64,000 nt of DNA from Clostridiales bacterium (GTDB taxonomy: Bacteria; Bacillota_A; Clostridia; Oscillospirales; Oscillospiraceae): contig DXTB01000001.1 in the NCBI GenBank assembly GCA_019410105.1, positions 1 through 64,000 on the forward strand, given 5' to 3'. The position numbers and the translations under genes are program-made. Of the stretch, positions 42,104-50,647 are shown one piece after another (positions within the stretch are counted from its first letter, which is position 1; every line of letters starts with the position of its first letter). The notes below the pieces were generated by a model that saw only the letters and a list, made by a program, of their open reading frames with translations, was not told where the DNA came from and did not search any database.

Positions 42104-43522
42104 TCACAGTTTCCGGCGGTGCATCCAGCGGACAAAGCCGTAGATCAGCAGCGCCGCGGGGATCACCAGGATAAACAGCAGGCCCCAGATGCCGCCGGTC
42201 GTGATGGTATTGGTGGGCGTCAACAGGCTCACCGGCTCCACAGAGATGGCGGATACATCGTCAAAGCCCACAGTGGCGGAGTGGATGAAGAGATCCACGT
42301 TGTCAACATTGGTAAAGCTGTTGGTCACATCGGTGTTGATTAGCGTGTCCGCGCCGTAGACCGTCAGCCGGGCGGTGGTGTCCTCGCTGATCTCCTCCGT
42401 GGCCACGGCACCCACCACATAGGTCCCCTGGGTCATGTTGTCCGCGTCCAGCACGGCATAGCCGTTCTCCGTGGTGGTTAGGAAGGGCTGGACGGTGATG
42501 GTGTCCCGGGTGGGATCCGCCAGGGTGAAGCCCCGGGAGGCATAAAACAGGACCATGGAATCACTTGTGAGGCTGCTGGCCGCATCCACAGAGGTGTCCG
42601 CCTGCGCGAAGAACAGATAGGGGTTGTTCTGATAGCCCTGGGAGGTGTCCGCGATCATGCCGTCCGCCACCTGCATTCCATAGGCGGCGCACAGGGCGTT
42701 GAAGTTGGGCAGGTCCACCAGCTCACCGGCCATGTTGTAGATCACCTGGCCGCCCTCCGCCAGATAGTTCAGGATCATATCCAGCTCATCGTCCGCCAGA
42801 TCCTGGTCCGGCTCGTTGAGGATCAGCAGGGAGCAGTCCTCAGGGATGCCGCCGTCGGTGAGCAGGTTCACCCGCTCCACGGACATGTGGAGCCGCGTGA
42901 ACCGCTCCTTCACGCTGATGGGGACGGCGGTCTCGTTGTGGCCTGTGGTCTCGTACACCATCCGGGTCACGCCGGTGAGCACGCTGTCGATGGCGGAGGT
43001 CAGCAGGCTCTCCCCGTCGAAGTCCGTCTCCGTATAGGTGCCGTAATAGTAATACGACATCATATCATACCCGATTATGTCGCTGATGTCAAAGGACTCC
43101 TGCCGGCCGGTGGCCTCGCAGGTGACCACGATGGTATCCGCCCCCACACCGTACTGGGACAGGGCGGAGGGATAGACCGTGGGGTCGGTGTATTCCAGGG
43201 TCAGGTGGTCGCTGAGATCTGCGTAGATGTCCAGAAAGCGGACGATCCGGGTATCCAGTGTGTCCTTGTCGGTGAGCACGTGGATCACCACGTCATCCTC
43301 CAGCCCCGCCAGGTAGTCCTGAGAGGTCTCGCTGATGTTGTAGATCCCGCTGCCCGTCAGGTCGATCTGGGCCCACTGCTCCGGCAGCTGTGCCGCAAGC
43401 AGGTTGAACACCAGCACTGCCGCCACGGCCAGGGCCGTCAGTCCGGCGGAGAAGGCGCCCCTGCGGGATGCGTGGCGCCCCGCGGTCTCCTGCAGGCTGT
43501 TTTTCCAATCACGATGTTCCAT
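42104..43522 (-). CDS. GldG-like ABC auxiliary protein
   Basis: 472 residues from the ATG ending at 43522 (GGAGG 9 bases upstream). An N-terminal TM (about 27-47), a large extracytoplasmic domain with DLTGSGIYNISETSQDYLAGL, typical of the ABC-type uncharacterised transport family including GldG, and a C-terminal TM (about 445-465) followed by basic RWMHRRKL. In Bacteroidetes GldFGA supports gliding; related operons in non-gliding Firmicutes have unknown cargo. It precedes the DUF4340-like gene by 17 bp. Confidence 0.8.
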   Translation of the reverse strand: MEHRDWKNSLQETAGRHASRRGAFSAGLTALAVAAVLVFNLLAAQLPEQWAQIDLTGSGIYNISETSQDYLAGLEDDVVIHVLTDKDTLDTRIVRFLDIYADLSDHLTLEYTDPTVYPSALSQYGVGADTIVVTCEATGRQESFDISDIIGYDMMSYYYYGTYTETDFDGESLLTSAIDSVLTGVTRMVYETTGHNETAVPISVKERFTRLHMSVERVNLLTDGGIPEDCSLLILNEPDQDLADDELDMILNYLAEGGQVIYNMAGELVDLPNFNALCAAYGMQVADGMIADTSQGYQNNPYLFFAQADTSVDAASSLTSDSMVLFYASRGFTLADPTRDTITVQPFLTTTENGYAVLDADNMTQGTYVVGAVATEEISEDTTARLTVYGADTLINTDVTNSFTNVDNVDLFIHSATVGFDDVSAISVEPVSLLTPTNTITTGGIWGLLFILVIPAALLIYGFVRWMHRRKL

Positions 43523-43538
43523 ATTCACACGCCTCCTC

Positions 43539-44405
43539 TCAGTTCCACCGGCGCTTCTGGATGACCTGGACGGTCAGAAAGACCAGCAGCGCGCTGATGG
43601 ACAGGTACAGCAGGATCCCGGGCACGTCGAAGACGTGGTCCGTGGAAAAGCTGTCGAAGGCGGAGAGCAGGGAGAACTTGCCCAGCACATCCGGCAGCAG
43701 GTTGGCGAAGACGGAGGAGTCCCGCAGGTAGAAGGCGATCAGCACCGCGGCGCCGGCCACCAGCACGCCGGCTGTGACCTTCCAGTTGTTGGACAGGGCG
43801 TTGATGAGGAAGCACACCAGGATCAGCACCACGAAGAAGCCCAGCAGAGACCCGACGGCGGTGGAGGGCAGAAAGCCCACCAGGCCGTCCCACAGATACA
43901 GCAGGAGCAGAAGGCCGAAGGTGCCCACTGCGGCGATGATCTGGCTCTCCGTCAGAGAGGAGATCAGCATGCCCACGGCGATCTCCACCGCGCCCAGCAG
44001 GAAGAAGGCCAGAATGGCGCCGTAGTCCGCCAACAGGAAGGCCGTGCCGTTCAGCGCGATGATGAGGGGGCACAGGCAGGCAATGGCCACCGGCACGGCG
44101 AACACCGTCAGCATGGCGAAGTACTTCCCCAGCACCACGGCGGTGACGGATACCGGCGCCGTCAGCAGCAGCTGGTCCGTCTTGGTGTGGCGCTCATCCG
44201 CCATGGAGCGCATGGTGAGAATGGGGACCACCACCATGAAAATGAAGAGAGAGGAGCCCAGAGAGAGGGAGAAATAGGGGTATCCCTGAAACAGGTTGTA
44301 GGCAAAGAAATAGATGCCGATGAAGACCGTCAGAACCGCCACGAAGATCCAGCCGATCATGGAGTTGAAATAAGAGCTGACCTCCCGCTTATAAATCGCT
44401 TTCAT
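43539..44405 (-). CDS. ABC transporter permease, ABC-2/GldF type
   Basis: 288-residue integral membrane protein with about six hydrophobic segments (near 14-38, 52-75, 97-125, 133-160, 167-187, 260-282). KREVSSYFNSMIGWIF at the start and ILTMRSMADERHTKTDQLLLTAPVS are the ABC-2 permease marks. AAGGAGG precedes the ATG, which lies within the end of the ATPase gene (17-bp overlap). Confidence 0.85.
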   Translation of the reverse strand: MKAIYKREVSSYFNSMIGWIFVAVLTVFIGIYFFAYNLFQGYPYFSLSLGSSLFIFMVVVPILTMRSMADERHTKTDQLLLTAPVSVTAVVLGKYFAMLTVFAVPVAIACLCPLIIALNGTAFLLADYGAILAFFLLGAVEIAVGMLISSLTESQIIAAVGTFGLLLLLYLWDGLVGFLPSTAVGSLLGFFVVLILVCFLINALSNNWKVTAGVLVAGAAVLIAFYLRDSSVFANLLPDVLGKFSLLSAFDSFSTDHVFDVPGILLYLSISALLVFLTVQVIQKRRWN

Positions 44406-45402
44406 CGCCGACCGCCTCCTTTTCCGCAGTTTCCACAGAGGTCTGGAACAGCGCCGCCGCCCGGGCGGCCACCGTATCGTTATCGTCCGTCAGATCCAGG
44501 AAGACCTCCTCCAGAGAGGCCGTCCGGGGCCGCAGCTCCAGCAGGGGCAGCCCCGCCTCTGCAAAGGCGAAGAACAGCGCCTCCCGGATGTCCCTCTCCA
44601 TGTGGATGGCAAATCGGGCTGTGTCCTCCGTCCGCCCCAGCAGGGTCCGGCCGGTGATGCCCGCCACCCGGTCCAGCACGGCCTCCGCCGCCTCCGGCGC
44701 GGCCTTTGCCGTCAGTTCCAGGGAGCCTCCGGCGGAGAGCTTCTCCTCCAGGTCCTCCGGGGTGTCGCACACCACAAACCGGCCCTTGCGGATGATGAGG
44801 ACCCGGTCGCATACCGCCCGGATCTCAGAGAGGATATGGGAGCTGAGGATCACGGTGTGGTCCTTTGCCAGATGCCGAATGAGATCCCGGATCTCCACCA
44901 CCTGCTTGGGATCCAGGCCCACGGTGGGCTCGTCCAGAATGATGATCTTGGGGAAGCCCAGGATGGCCTGGGCCAGGCCGACCCGCTGGCGGTAGCCCTT
45001 GGACAGGTTCCGGATCAGCCGGGCGCTCATATCCTCCAGATGGGTCAGGGCCAGGACCTTCGTCAGCTGGTCCGTCCGCTGCTCCTTGGGGATCTTCTTC
45101 AGCTCCGCGCAGAAGCGCAGGTACTCCTCCACCGTCATATCAGGATACAGCGGCGGGATCTCGGGGAGATAGCCGATGCAGGCACGGGCGGCCTCCGGCT
45201 CCTCCAGAATATCGTGGCCCTCCACCAGGACCTGTCCCTCCGTGGCCGCCAGATAGCCGGTCATGATATTCATTGTGGTGGATTTTCCGGCGCCGTTCGG
45301 CCCCAAGAAGCCGAAGATCTGGCCGTCCTCCACCGTGAAGCTCAGATGGTTCACCGCATAGTGGTCGCCATAACGCTTCACAAGGTTTTTGACCTCGATC
45401 AC
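44389..45402 (-). CDS. ABC transporter ATPase, GldA/ABC-2 type
   Basis: 337 residues. The start is GTG ending at 45402, with AAGGAGG 8 bases upstream, giving VIEVKNLVKRYGDHYAVNHL; the longer frame runs into AT-rich non-coding DNA. Walker A GPNGAGKSTT, signature LSKGYRQRVGLAQ, Walker B IIILDEPTVGLDP and the H-loop SSH are intact. A C-terminal extension of about 100 residues is typical of this subfamily. First gene of the four-gene operon. Confidence 0.9.
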   Translation of the reverse strand: MIEVKNLVKRYGDHYAVNHLSFTVEDGQIFGFLGPNGAGKSTTMNIMTGYLAATEGQVLVEGHDILEEPEAARACIGYLPEIPPLYPDMTVEEYLRFCAELKKIPKEQRTDQLTKVLALTHLEDMSARLIRNLSKGYRQRVGLAQAILGFPKIIILDEPTVGLDPKQVVEIRDLIRHLAKDHTVILSSHILSEIRAVCDRVLIIRKGRFVVCDTPEDLEEKLSAGGSLELTAKAAPEAAEAVLDRVAGITGRTLLGRTEDTARFAIHMERDIREALFFAFAEAGLPLLELRPRTASLEEVFLDLTDDNDTVAARAAALFQTSVETAEKEAVGDESDL

Positions 45403-45495
45403 ACAAATAACCTCCTTCAGGAATGGAGACGGGCAGGGCCCGCCCCAGTCAGCTTTCACAGTATAAAAAAAGAAACTGAAAACTATCTGAAAGAA

Positions 45496-45520
45496 TGAAC
45501 AGAACTTCATAAACTGTTCA
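45496..45520. promoter_or_regulatory. Interrupted palindrome upstream of the ABC operon
   Basis: TGAACAG (45496-45502) and CTGTTCA (45514-45520) are perfect 7-bp arms separated by 11 bp, in an AT-rich stretch about 95 bp before the ATPase start. Could be a dimeric repressor site. No known regulator assigned. Confidence 0.4.
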
Positions 45521-45627
45521 AACTTTTTAAAGGTTGTTTTTAGATTTTGGGGGTATGATACAGACATCCTCCAAAAAGGATAACTGATCCCCCCTCTCTT
45601 TTTTCATTTTTCATTTCCTTTCTCTCT

Positions 45628-45673
45628 GCGTGCGGCGGAGGGCGTCCATGACCAGGCGTCCTCCGCCGCACGC
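45628..45673 (+). other. Long GC-rich stem-loop upstream of the hydrogenase gene
   Basis: GCGTGCGGCGGAGG (45628-45641) and its exact complement (45660-45673) give a 14-bp perfect stem that can extend to about 18 bp with G-U pairs. It lies about 70 bp before the hydrogenase promoter -35. There is no T run, so it is not an ordinary terminator. The rest of 45403-45837 holds no gene. Confidence 0.6.
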
Positions 45674-45742
45674 TGTCTTGCGCGAAAAGGGCGAAAAAGA
45701 CGGAAAGATCCGGCCGGTCCAGGACTTTCCGCCGACTTGTTC

Positions 45743-45771
45743 TTGCAAACAGCCGGTGTTTCCGATATAAT
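45743..45771 (+). promoter_or_regulatory. Hydrogenase promoter
   Basis: TTGCAA at 45743-45748, a 17-bp spacer and TATAAT at 45766-45771. Confidence 0.75.
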
Positions 45772-45837
45772 GATTCCGCAATTCTAAGTAGCCGGGTTCA
45801 GAATGCGACTGCCCGGTGAACAATGGAGGAAAAAAGA

Positions 45838-47358
45838 ATGAGAGGCGTACACAGCGCGGTGGATGAGATCCGCCGCAATGTCTTCACCGAAGTGGCCCGC
45901 CTGGCCTATGAGGGCGGGGATTTGAAGCGGGTGGACATGATCCCCTACACCATCGTTCCCGGAGAGGTGGCCCGCCACCGCCACGACGTGTTTCTGGAGC
46001 GGGCCATTGTCCAGGAGCGGGTGCGGCTGGCCCTTGGCATGAGCCTGCAGCCCGCTGGCGAGCAGACGCCCGTCAGCGCCGGTATCCAGGAGGCGGCCGC
46101 GGCCGACGACAAATATTTTGAGGAGCCCCTGGTCAATATCATCTCCTTTGCCTGCAATGCCTGCCCCCCCAAGCAGATCCGGATTACGGACAGCTGCCAG
46201 GGCTGCCTGTCCCATCCTTGCATGAATGTGTGCCCCAAGGATGCCATTTATCTGGACAAGGACAAGCATTGCCACATTGACCAGGACAAGTGCATCAAAT
46301 GCGGCCGGTGCTTCAACCAGTGCCCCTACCACGCCATCAGCAAGATTGAGCGCCCCTGCGCCGCAGCCTGCGGCATGGACGCCATCGAATCCGACGAGCT
46401 GGGCCGGGCCAAGATCAACTACGACAAGTGCGTCTCCTGCGGCATGTGCTTGGTGAACTGCCCCTTTGCCGCCATCGCGGACAAGAGCCAGATCTTCCAG
46501 GTCATCAACGCCATGAACCGCGGATCCAAGGTCATCGCCTGCGTGGCCCCCGCCTTTGTGGGCCAGTTCGGCAAGGCCGCCACGCCTGCCAAGCTGAAGG
46601 CCGCCATGCGGATCCTGGGCTTTGACGATGTGGTGGAGGTGGCCATCGGCGCGGACCTGTGCACCGTGGAGGAGGCCAAGGATTTCCTGGCGGAGGTGCC
46701 GGAGAAGCTGCCCTTCATGGGCACCAGCTGCTGCCCCGCCTGGTCCGTCATGGCCAAGAAGCTGTTCCCGGAGTTCAAGGACTGCATCTCCATGGCCCTC
46801 ACCCCCATGGTGATCACCGCCCGCATGGTGAAGAAGGACCATCCGGATGCCCGGATCTGCTTCATTGGGCCCTGCGCAGCCAAGAAGCTGGAGGCCAACC
46901 GGAAATCTGTCCGGTCGGATGTGGACTACGTGCTGACCTTTGAGGAGCTGCAGGGCATGTTCGATGCCAAGAACATCGACTTCACCACCCTGGAGGCGGA
47001 CCCGGAGGACGGCCTGAACGAGGGCACCTCCATGGGCCGCGGCTTCGCGGTGGGCGGCGGCGTGGCCGCGGCCGTGGTAGAGGCCATCAAGCACATCGAC
47101 CCCACCCGGGAGGTACAGATCGAGTACGGCGACGGCCTGCGGGAGTGCAAGAAGATGCTGATGATGGCCAAGGCCGGAAAGCGCAACGGCTATCTGCTGG
47201 AGGGCATGGGCTGCCCCGGCGGCTGCGTGGCCGGCGCCGGCACCATCACCCCCGTGCGGGAGAGCACCCTGAATGTTGAGAAGTTCAAGAAGGAGGCCGC
47301 GGAGGTCAGCAGCACCGCCAGCCCCTATGTGGACCGTCTGAAAGACGTGGAGGAATAA
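45838..47358 (+). CDS. Monomeric [FeFe] hydrogenase, probably group B
   Basis: 506 residues. The ATG at 45838 has GGAGG 8 bases upstream; the upstream ATG at 45823 has none. An N-terminal Cys-containing region (CNACPPKQIRITDSCQGC) precedes ferredoxin-like [4Fe-4S] motifs CxxCxxCxxxCP at about 150-165 (CIKCGRCFNQCP) and 203-214 (CVSCGMCLVNCP). The H-cluster motifs are L1 TSCCPAW, L2 FIGPCAAKKLE and L3 EGMGCPGGCVAG. L2 has GPC instead of the MPC of group A enzymes, which favours group B. Expected to couple ferredoxin oxidation to hydrogen production or sensing. No maturases nearby. Confidence 0.88.
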   Translation: MRGVHSAVDEIRRNVFTEVARLAYEGGDLKRVDMIPYTIVPGEVARHRHDVFLERAIVQERVRLALGMSLQPAGEQTPVSAGIQEAAAADDKYFEEPLVNIISFACNACPPKQIRITDSCQGCLSHPCMNVCPKDAIYLDKDKHCHIDQDKCIKCGRCFNQCPYHAISKIERPCAAACGMDAIESDELGRAKINYDKCVSCGMCLVNCPFAAIADKSQIFQVINAMNRGSKVIACVAPAFVGQFGKAATPAKLKAAMRILGFDDVVEVAIGADLCTVEEAKDFLAEVPEKLPFMGTSCCPAWSVMAKKLFPEFKDCISMALTPMVITARMVKKDHPDARICFIGPCAAKKLEANRKSVRSDVDYVLTFEELQGMFDAKNIDFTTLEADPEDGLNEGTSMGRGFAVGGGVAAAVVEAIKHIDPTREVQIEYGDGLRECKKMLMMAKAGKRNGYLLEGMGCPGGCVAGAGTITPVRESTLNVEKFKKEAAEVSSTASPYVDRLKDVEE

Positions 47359-47372
47359 CCGCTAAAGCAAGA

Positions 47373-47403
47373 AAGCGGGCCACCCAAAAGGGTGGCCCGC
47401 TTT
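47373..47403. terminator. Terminator after the hydrogenase gene
   Basis: AAGCGGGCCACCC/GGGTGGCCCGCTT stem with loop AAAA; also placed to serve the convergent transporter gene. Confidence 0.85.
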
Positions 47404-47433
47404 GTGCGTTTTCCGGAAAAGCTGTGGTTCTGC

Positions 47434-48354
47434 TTACATTTGGTACAGAAGAACCATCAGCGGCATGGTCCCGATACAGAGAAGCGTGGTGATTACATTG
47501 ATGGCGCCGGCGTAGTCTCCTTCATGACCGTAAACTTGAGCGATCTGAGTGACGTTAGCCGCCGCAGGGGCACTTGCTGCCAGCAGGCTGATCATCAGGA
47601 TGGACTGGCCGTCCGGCACCAGGGCCGCAAGGCCAGAGTATTTGAAAATACACAGGACCACCAGCGGCAGGGCGATCAGCCGCAGGAAGGCCACCTTCCA
47701 GATGCTGCGGATGCGCAGGACCGCCAGCAGGTTCTGCTCTCCCATGAGCATGCCGGCGACAAACATGCTGAGGGGGCCGATGGTGGAGGCAATGGACTTC
47801 ATGGTACCGGCGATTACCGTAGGCAGGGGCAGGTTCAGCAGAAACAGCAGCACACCCACAAACACGGAAATGATGTTGACATTCAGGAGAATTTTTTTCA
47901 GCGAGACATTCCGGTCACCACTCAGAATAATCCGGCAGTGACTCCACATGGGAAACTGCTGCACCAACTGAAACATGCTGCAATAGATGACCCACTCCGG
48001 CCCCAGGACCGCAGTCACCAGGGGGATGATGAGGTTACCGGAATTGGTGTAAATCAGGGAGGCCTGTTCCACCGGCGTCAGACGCAGGGGGCGGTGCAGT
48101 AAGGCCGTGGCAATGAAAAACAGAGCGTGGATGCCAATGGCGGCCCCAAGGGAGAGGGCCAGACCCTGAAGCAGCTCCGGCGTACGCTGGAGCTGGAAGG
48201 CGTTGATGATGACGCAGGGAGTGACCAGATACAGACAGACTTTGGACAGAACCCGGCTGTCCTCCGGCTTCAGCAGATGCAGGCGGACCAGGAGCCAGCC
48301 CAGGACGATACACAGAAAAAGCTGTACGATCTGTTCAAGCAGCATCAATACCAT
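47434..48354 (-). CDS. AEC-family transporter
   Basis: 306-residue auxin-efflux-carrier family protein with about ten TM segments in two groups around a short hydrophilic middle. Start ATG ending at 48354 with GGAGG upstream. Marks are CLYLVTPCVIINAF, NSGNLIIPLV and the late ASAPAAANVTQIAQVYG, the family signature. Bacterial AEC proteins often export or import dicarboxylates such as malate; substrate unknown here. Alone on its strand. Confidence 0.88.
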   Translation of the reverse strand: MVLMLLEQIVQLFLCIVLGWLLVRLHLLKPEDSRVLSKVCLYLVTPCVIINAFQLQRTPELLQGLALSLGAAIGIHALFFIATALLHRPLRLTPVEQASLIYTNSGNLIIPLVTAVLGPEWVIYCSMFQLVQQFPMWSHCRIILSGDRNVSLKKILLNVNIISVFVGVLLFLLNLPLPTVIAGTMKSIASTIGPLSMFVAGMLMGEQNLLAVLRIRSIWKVAFLRLIALPLVVLCIFKYSGLAALVPDGQSILMISLLAASAPAAANVTQIAQVYGHEGDYAGAINVITTLLCIGTMPLMVLLYQM

Positions 48355-48461
48355 GAAAACGTTCCTCCATCCACACACAGGTGCGAGTTTAATCGTACCA
48401 CGCCAAAAGAGGAAAAACAACCAGAAAGTTTATATAGCGTAAAAAAACTGGGACTGCAGTA

Positions 48462-48498
48462 AAAAGGCTCCCCCATCCGCTGGATGGGGGAGCCTTTG
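48462..48498 (-). terminator. Terminator of the rpsF-ssb-rpsR operon
   Basis: AAAGGCTCCCCCATCC/GGATGGGGGAGCCTTT, 16-bp stem with a short loop. Confidence 0.88.
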
Positions 48499-48515
48499 TT
48501 CAGTCACGGTCTGCC

Positions 48516-48767
48516 TCAGTCGGTGACGTAGGGCAGCAGGGCGATCTGCCGGGCGCGCTTGATGGCCTCGGTCAGCTGACGCTGATGCATGGCGCAGGTG
48601 CCGGTGGTCCGGCGGGGCAGGATCTTGGAACGCTCAGAGACAAAGCGGCGCAGCTTGGCGGCGTCTTTGTAATCGATATACTCGCATTTGTCCGCGCAGA
48701 ACTGGCAGACCTTGCGGCGCTTGCCGCGGTTGGGGCGAGCGGGTCTCGCTTCACGATCAAAAGCCAT
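48516..48767 (-). CDS. rpsR: 30S ribosomal protein S18
   Basis: 83-residue S18, with [28 protein letters not shown] and [32 protein letters not shown], both typical. The N-terminus has the Cys pair CQFCADKC found in zinc-binding-type S18. Last gene of the rpsF-ssb-rpsR operon, AAGGAGG before the ATG. Confidence 0.96.
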   Translation of the reverse strand: MAFDREARPARPNRGKRRKVCQFCADKCEYIDYKDAAKLRRFVSERSKILPRRTTGTCAMHQRQLTEAIKRARQIALLPYVTD

Positions 48768-48792
48768 GAAATGGTTCCTCCTTTATCAAAAG

Positions 48793-49245
48793 TCAGAACG
48801 GCAGTTCGCCGTCCTCTTCGCCGATCTCGGCGAAATCGGATTGTCCGCCCATCGGTGCGGCGTTGCGGCCGCCCATGGGGGCGCTGTAAGAAGCGGGTGC
48901 GCCGCCGAAATCGCCGGCGCCGTCCCGTTTGGAATCCCCGAAGTAGACATTGTCGGCGACGATCTCGGCGCTTCTGCGCTTGCCGCCGTCCTTGTCCGTC
49001 CAATCGCGGATCTGCAGCCGACCCTCCACCACGGCCATGCGGCCCTTGGTGAAGTATTTGCTGACAAACTCCGCGGTGCTGCGCCAGGCCACCACGTCGA
49101 TAAAATCGGTCTCCTTTTCGCCGCTCTGGGACTTAAAGTCCCGGTCCACAGCCAGGGAGAAGGACGTGACGGCGGTGCCGCTTCCGGTGCGGCGCAGCTC
49201 GGGGTCCCGGGTCAGACGACCCATGATGATGATCTTGTTGAGCAT
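48793..49245 (-). CDS. ssb: Single-stranded DNA-binding protein
   Basis: 150-residue SSB: OB fold 1-105 (MLNKIIIMGRLTRDPELRRTGSGTAVTSFSLAVDR), a Gly/Ala-rich linker and the acidic tip ending EEDGELPF, which recruits partner proteins. Conserved position between rpsF and rpsR. AGGGGG upstream of the ATG. Confidence 0.96.
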   Translation of the reverse strand: MLNKIIIMGRLTRDPELRRTGSGTAVTSFSLAVDRDFKSQSGEKETDFIDVVAWRSTAEFVSKYFTKGRMAVVEGRLQIRDWTDKDGGKRRSAEIVADNVYFGDSKRDGAGDFGGAPASYSAPMGGRNAAPMGGQSDFAEIGEEDGELPF

Positions 49246-49257
49246 ATCAATGCCCCC

Positions 49258-49554
49258 TTACTCGCCCTTGCAGACGATCAGGGAACGCATGATGCCGTCC
49301 GTGATCCGCAGAACACGGTCCAGCTCCTTCGGGAAAGAAGGCTCGCTGGTGAAGGTCATCAGGACGTAATAACCCTCGGTCTTGTAGTTGATGGGATAAG
49401 CCAGCTTGCGGCTGCCCCACTCTTCCACTTCCACAGCGGAACCATTCTGCTCAGCCAGGGTCTTGAACTTGGCCACCAGCGCGGCGGTGTTCTCCTCACC
49501 CTGTGCAGGGTCGATGATATACACGACCTCATAATTGGCAGAAACCTTTGCCAT
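49258..49554 (-). CDS. rpsF: 30S ribosomal protein S6
   Basis: 98 residues from the ATG ending at 49554 (GGAGG 7 bases upstream). Contains YEVVYIIDP, WGSRKLAYPINYKTEGYYVLM and a C-terminal LRITDGIMRSLIV segment. First gene of the operon, with promoter at 49632-49659. Confidence 0.96.
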   Translation of the reverse strand: MAKVSANYEVVYIIDPAQGEENTAALVAKFKTLAEQNGSAVEVEEWGSRKLAYPINYKTEGYYVLMTFTSEPSFPKELDRVLRITDGIMRSLIVCKGE

Positions 49555-49631
49555 ATTTGCACCTCCTTCTGGACAAATGGCCCCCATTCGGGATGGGAGC
49601 AAGGATATGCCTGCAGACTGCAAGCCATATT

Positions 49632-49659
49632 ATTATATCGGAATTTCTGGAAATGTCAA
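49632..49659 (-). promoter_or_regulatory. rpsF operon promoter
   Basis: Minus strand TTGACA (49659-49654), 16-bp spacer, TATAAT (49637-49632). Confidence 0.85.
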
Positions 49660-49708
49660 GGAATTTTTCACCCGGCTCTAGACAACCCCGGCAAATTCAC
49701 CTGCTGCC

Positions 49709-49737
49709 TTGCGCAAAACTTTTTTCTATTCTATAAT
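49709..49737 (+). promoter_or_regulatory. Promoter of the CPBP protease gene
   Basis: TTGCGC at 49709-49714, a 17-bp spacer and TATAAT at 49732-49737, about 65 bp before the chosen start. Confidence 0.6.
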
Positions 49738-49801
49738 GGTAAAAATGAGACATAGGCAATATAAAGGCAGCAGATTTATATTTGGGAGGCAGATAATACT
49801 G

Positions 49802-50473
49802 ATGGCTATGAATAAAGAAAAAGCGTCGGGTATTATTGTTCTTGTTATAATATGTTGTGTTTTTATGGCACTCATTGAAACAATCATTGAACCTGCATAT
49901 ATTGTCAAATCCGCGCTTAAAGTCGCGGTATTTTTATTATTGCCATTGGTATATGCAAAAATAACCCATACAAAATTACTGGATGAATTCTTTAAAATCG
50001 ACAAGAGGGGCATGATGAAATTATTTGTGCTGGGCTCTTTTATCTATGCGGTGATTCTGGGTGCGTATACTTTAACAAAAAACTTCTTCGACTATGCGTC
50101 GTTGGTTCAGTCGCTTTCAGCGGATCAAAAAGTCAACAGCGGCAGCTTTATTGGGGTGGCTCTCTATATTTCCTTTTGCAATTCCTTTCTGGAGGAATTT
50201 TTCTTTCGTTTCGTTGCATTTATCAGATTATCCAAATACACAGCCCGAAAAATAGCATATATATTCAGTTCAGGCATGTTTGCAGTTTATCATATTGCAA
50301 TGATTGGAATGTCATTTCCGCCGTTGATGTTGCTTTTGGCTTTAATAGGATTGGCGATTGGCGGGCTGCTTTTTGACTATGTAGATAGCAAAAATGAAAA
50401 TATCTATCATTCATGGGTTATCCATATGTTTGCGGATTTTGCAATCATGACGATATGGTATCTTTATATTTAA
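49802..50473 (+). CDS. CPBP-family intramembrane metalloprotease
   Basis: 223-residue CAAX-protease/bacteriocin-processing (Abi) family protein with about seven TM helices. Family motifs are EEFFFRF (EExxxR, near 142), FAVYHI (FxxxH) and HMFADFAIM. The start at 49802 follows GGGAGG at 12 bases; ATG 49808 is an alternative. The whole gene is strikingly AT-rich with codons such as ATA and TTA that neighbours avoid, so it was probably acquired horizontally. Such enzymes may confer self-immunity to bacteriocins or process prenylated or peptide substrates; no peptide gene is nearby. Confidence 0.85.
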   Translation: MAMNKEKASGIIVLVIICCVFMALIETIIEPAYIVKSALKVAVFLLLPLVYAKITHTKLLDEFFKIDKRGMMKLFVLGSFIYAVILGAYTLTKNFFDYASLVQSLSADQKVNSGSFIGVALYISFCNSFLEEFFFRFVAFIRLSKYTARKIAYIFSSGMFAVYHIAMIGMSFPPLMLLLALIGLAIGGLLFDYVDSKNENIYHSWVIHMFADFAIMTIWYLYI

Positions 50474-50647
50474 ATCTGCACTTATTGGAATTCCCCGGCA
50501 AATCGTTTATCGATTTGCCGGGGATGCCTCTACCGACACAAACCTGGAACAGGGAGTCCATTTTTTCCGCCGGAGGCAGAATGCCGTTTCCTTTCCGCTG
50601 AAAATGTGGTATATAATGAGGGGTGAAAATCTGGGAGGGAACATACA

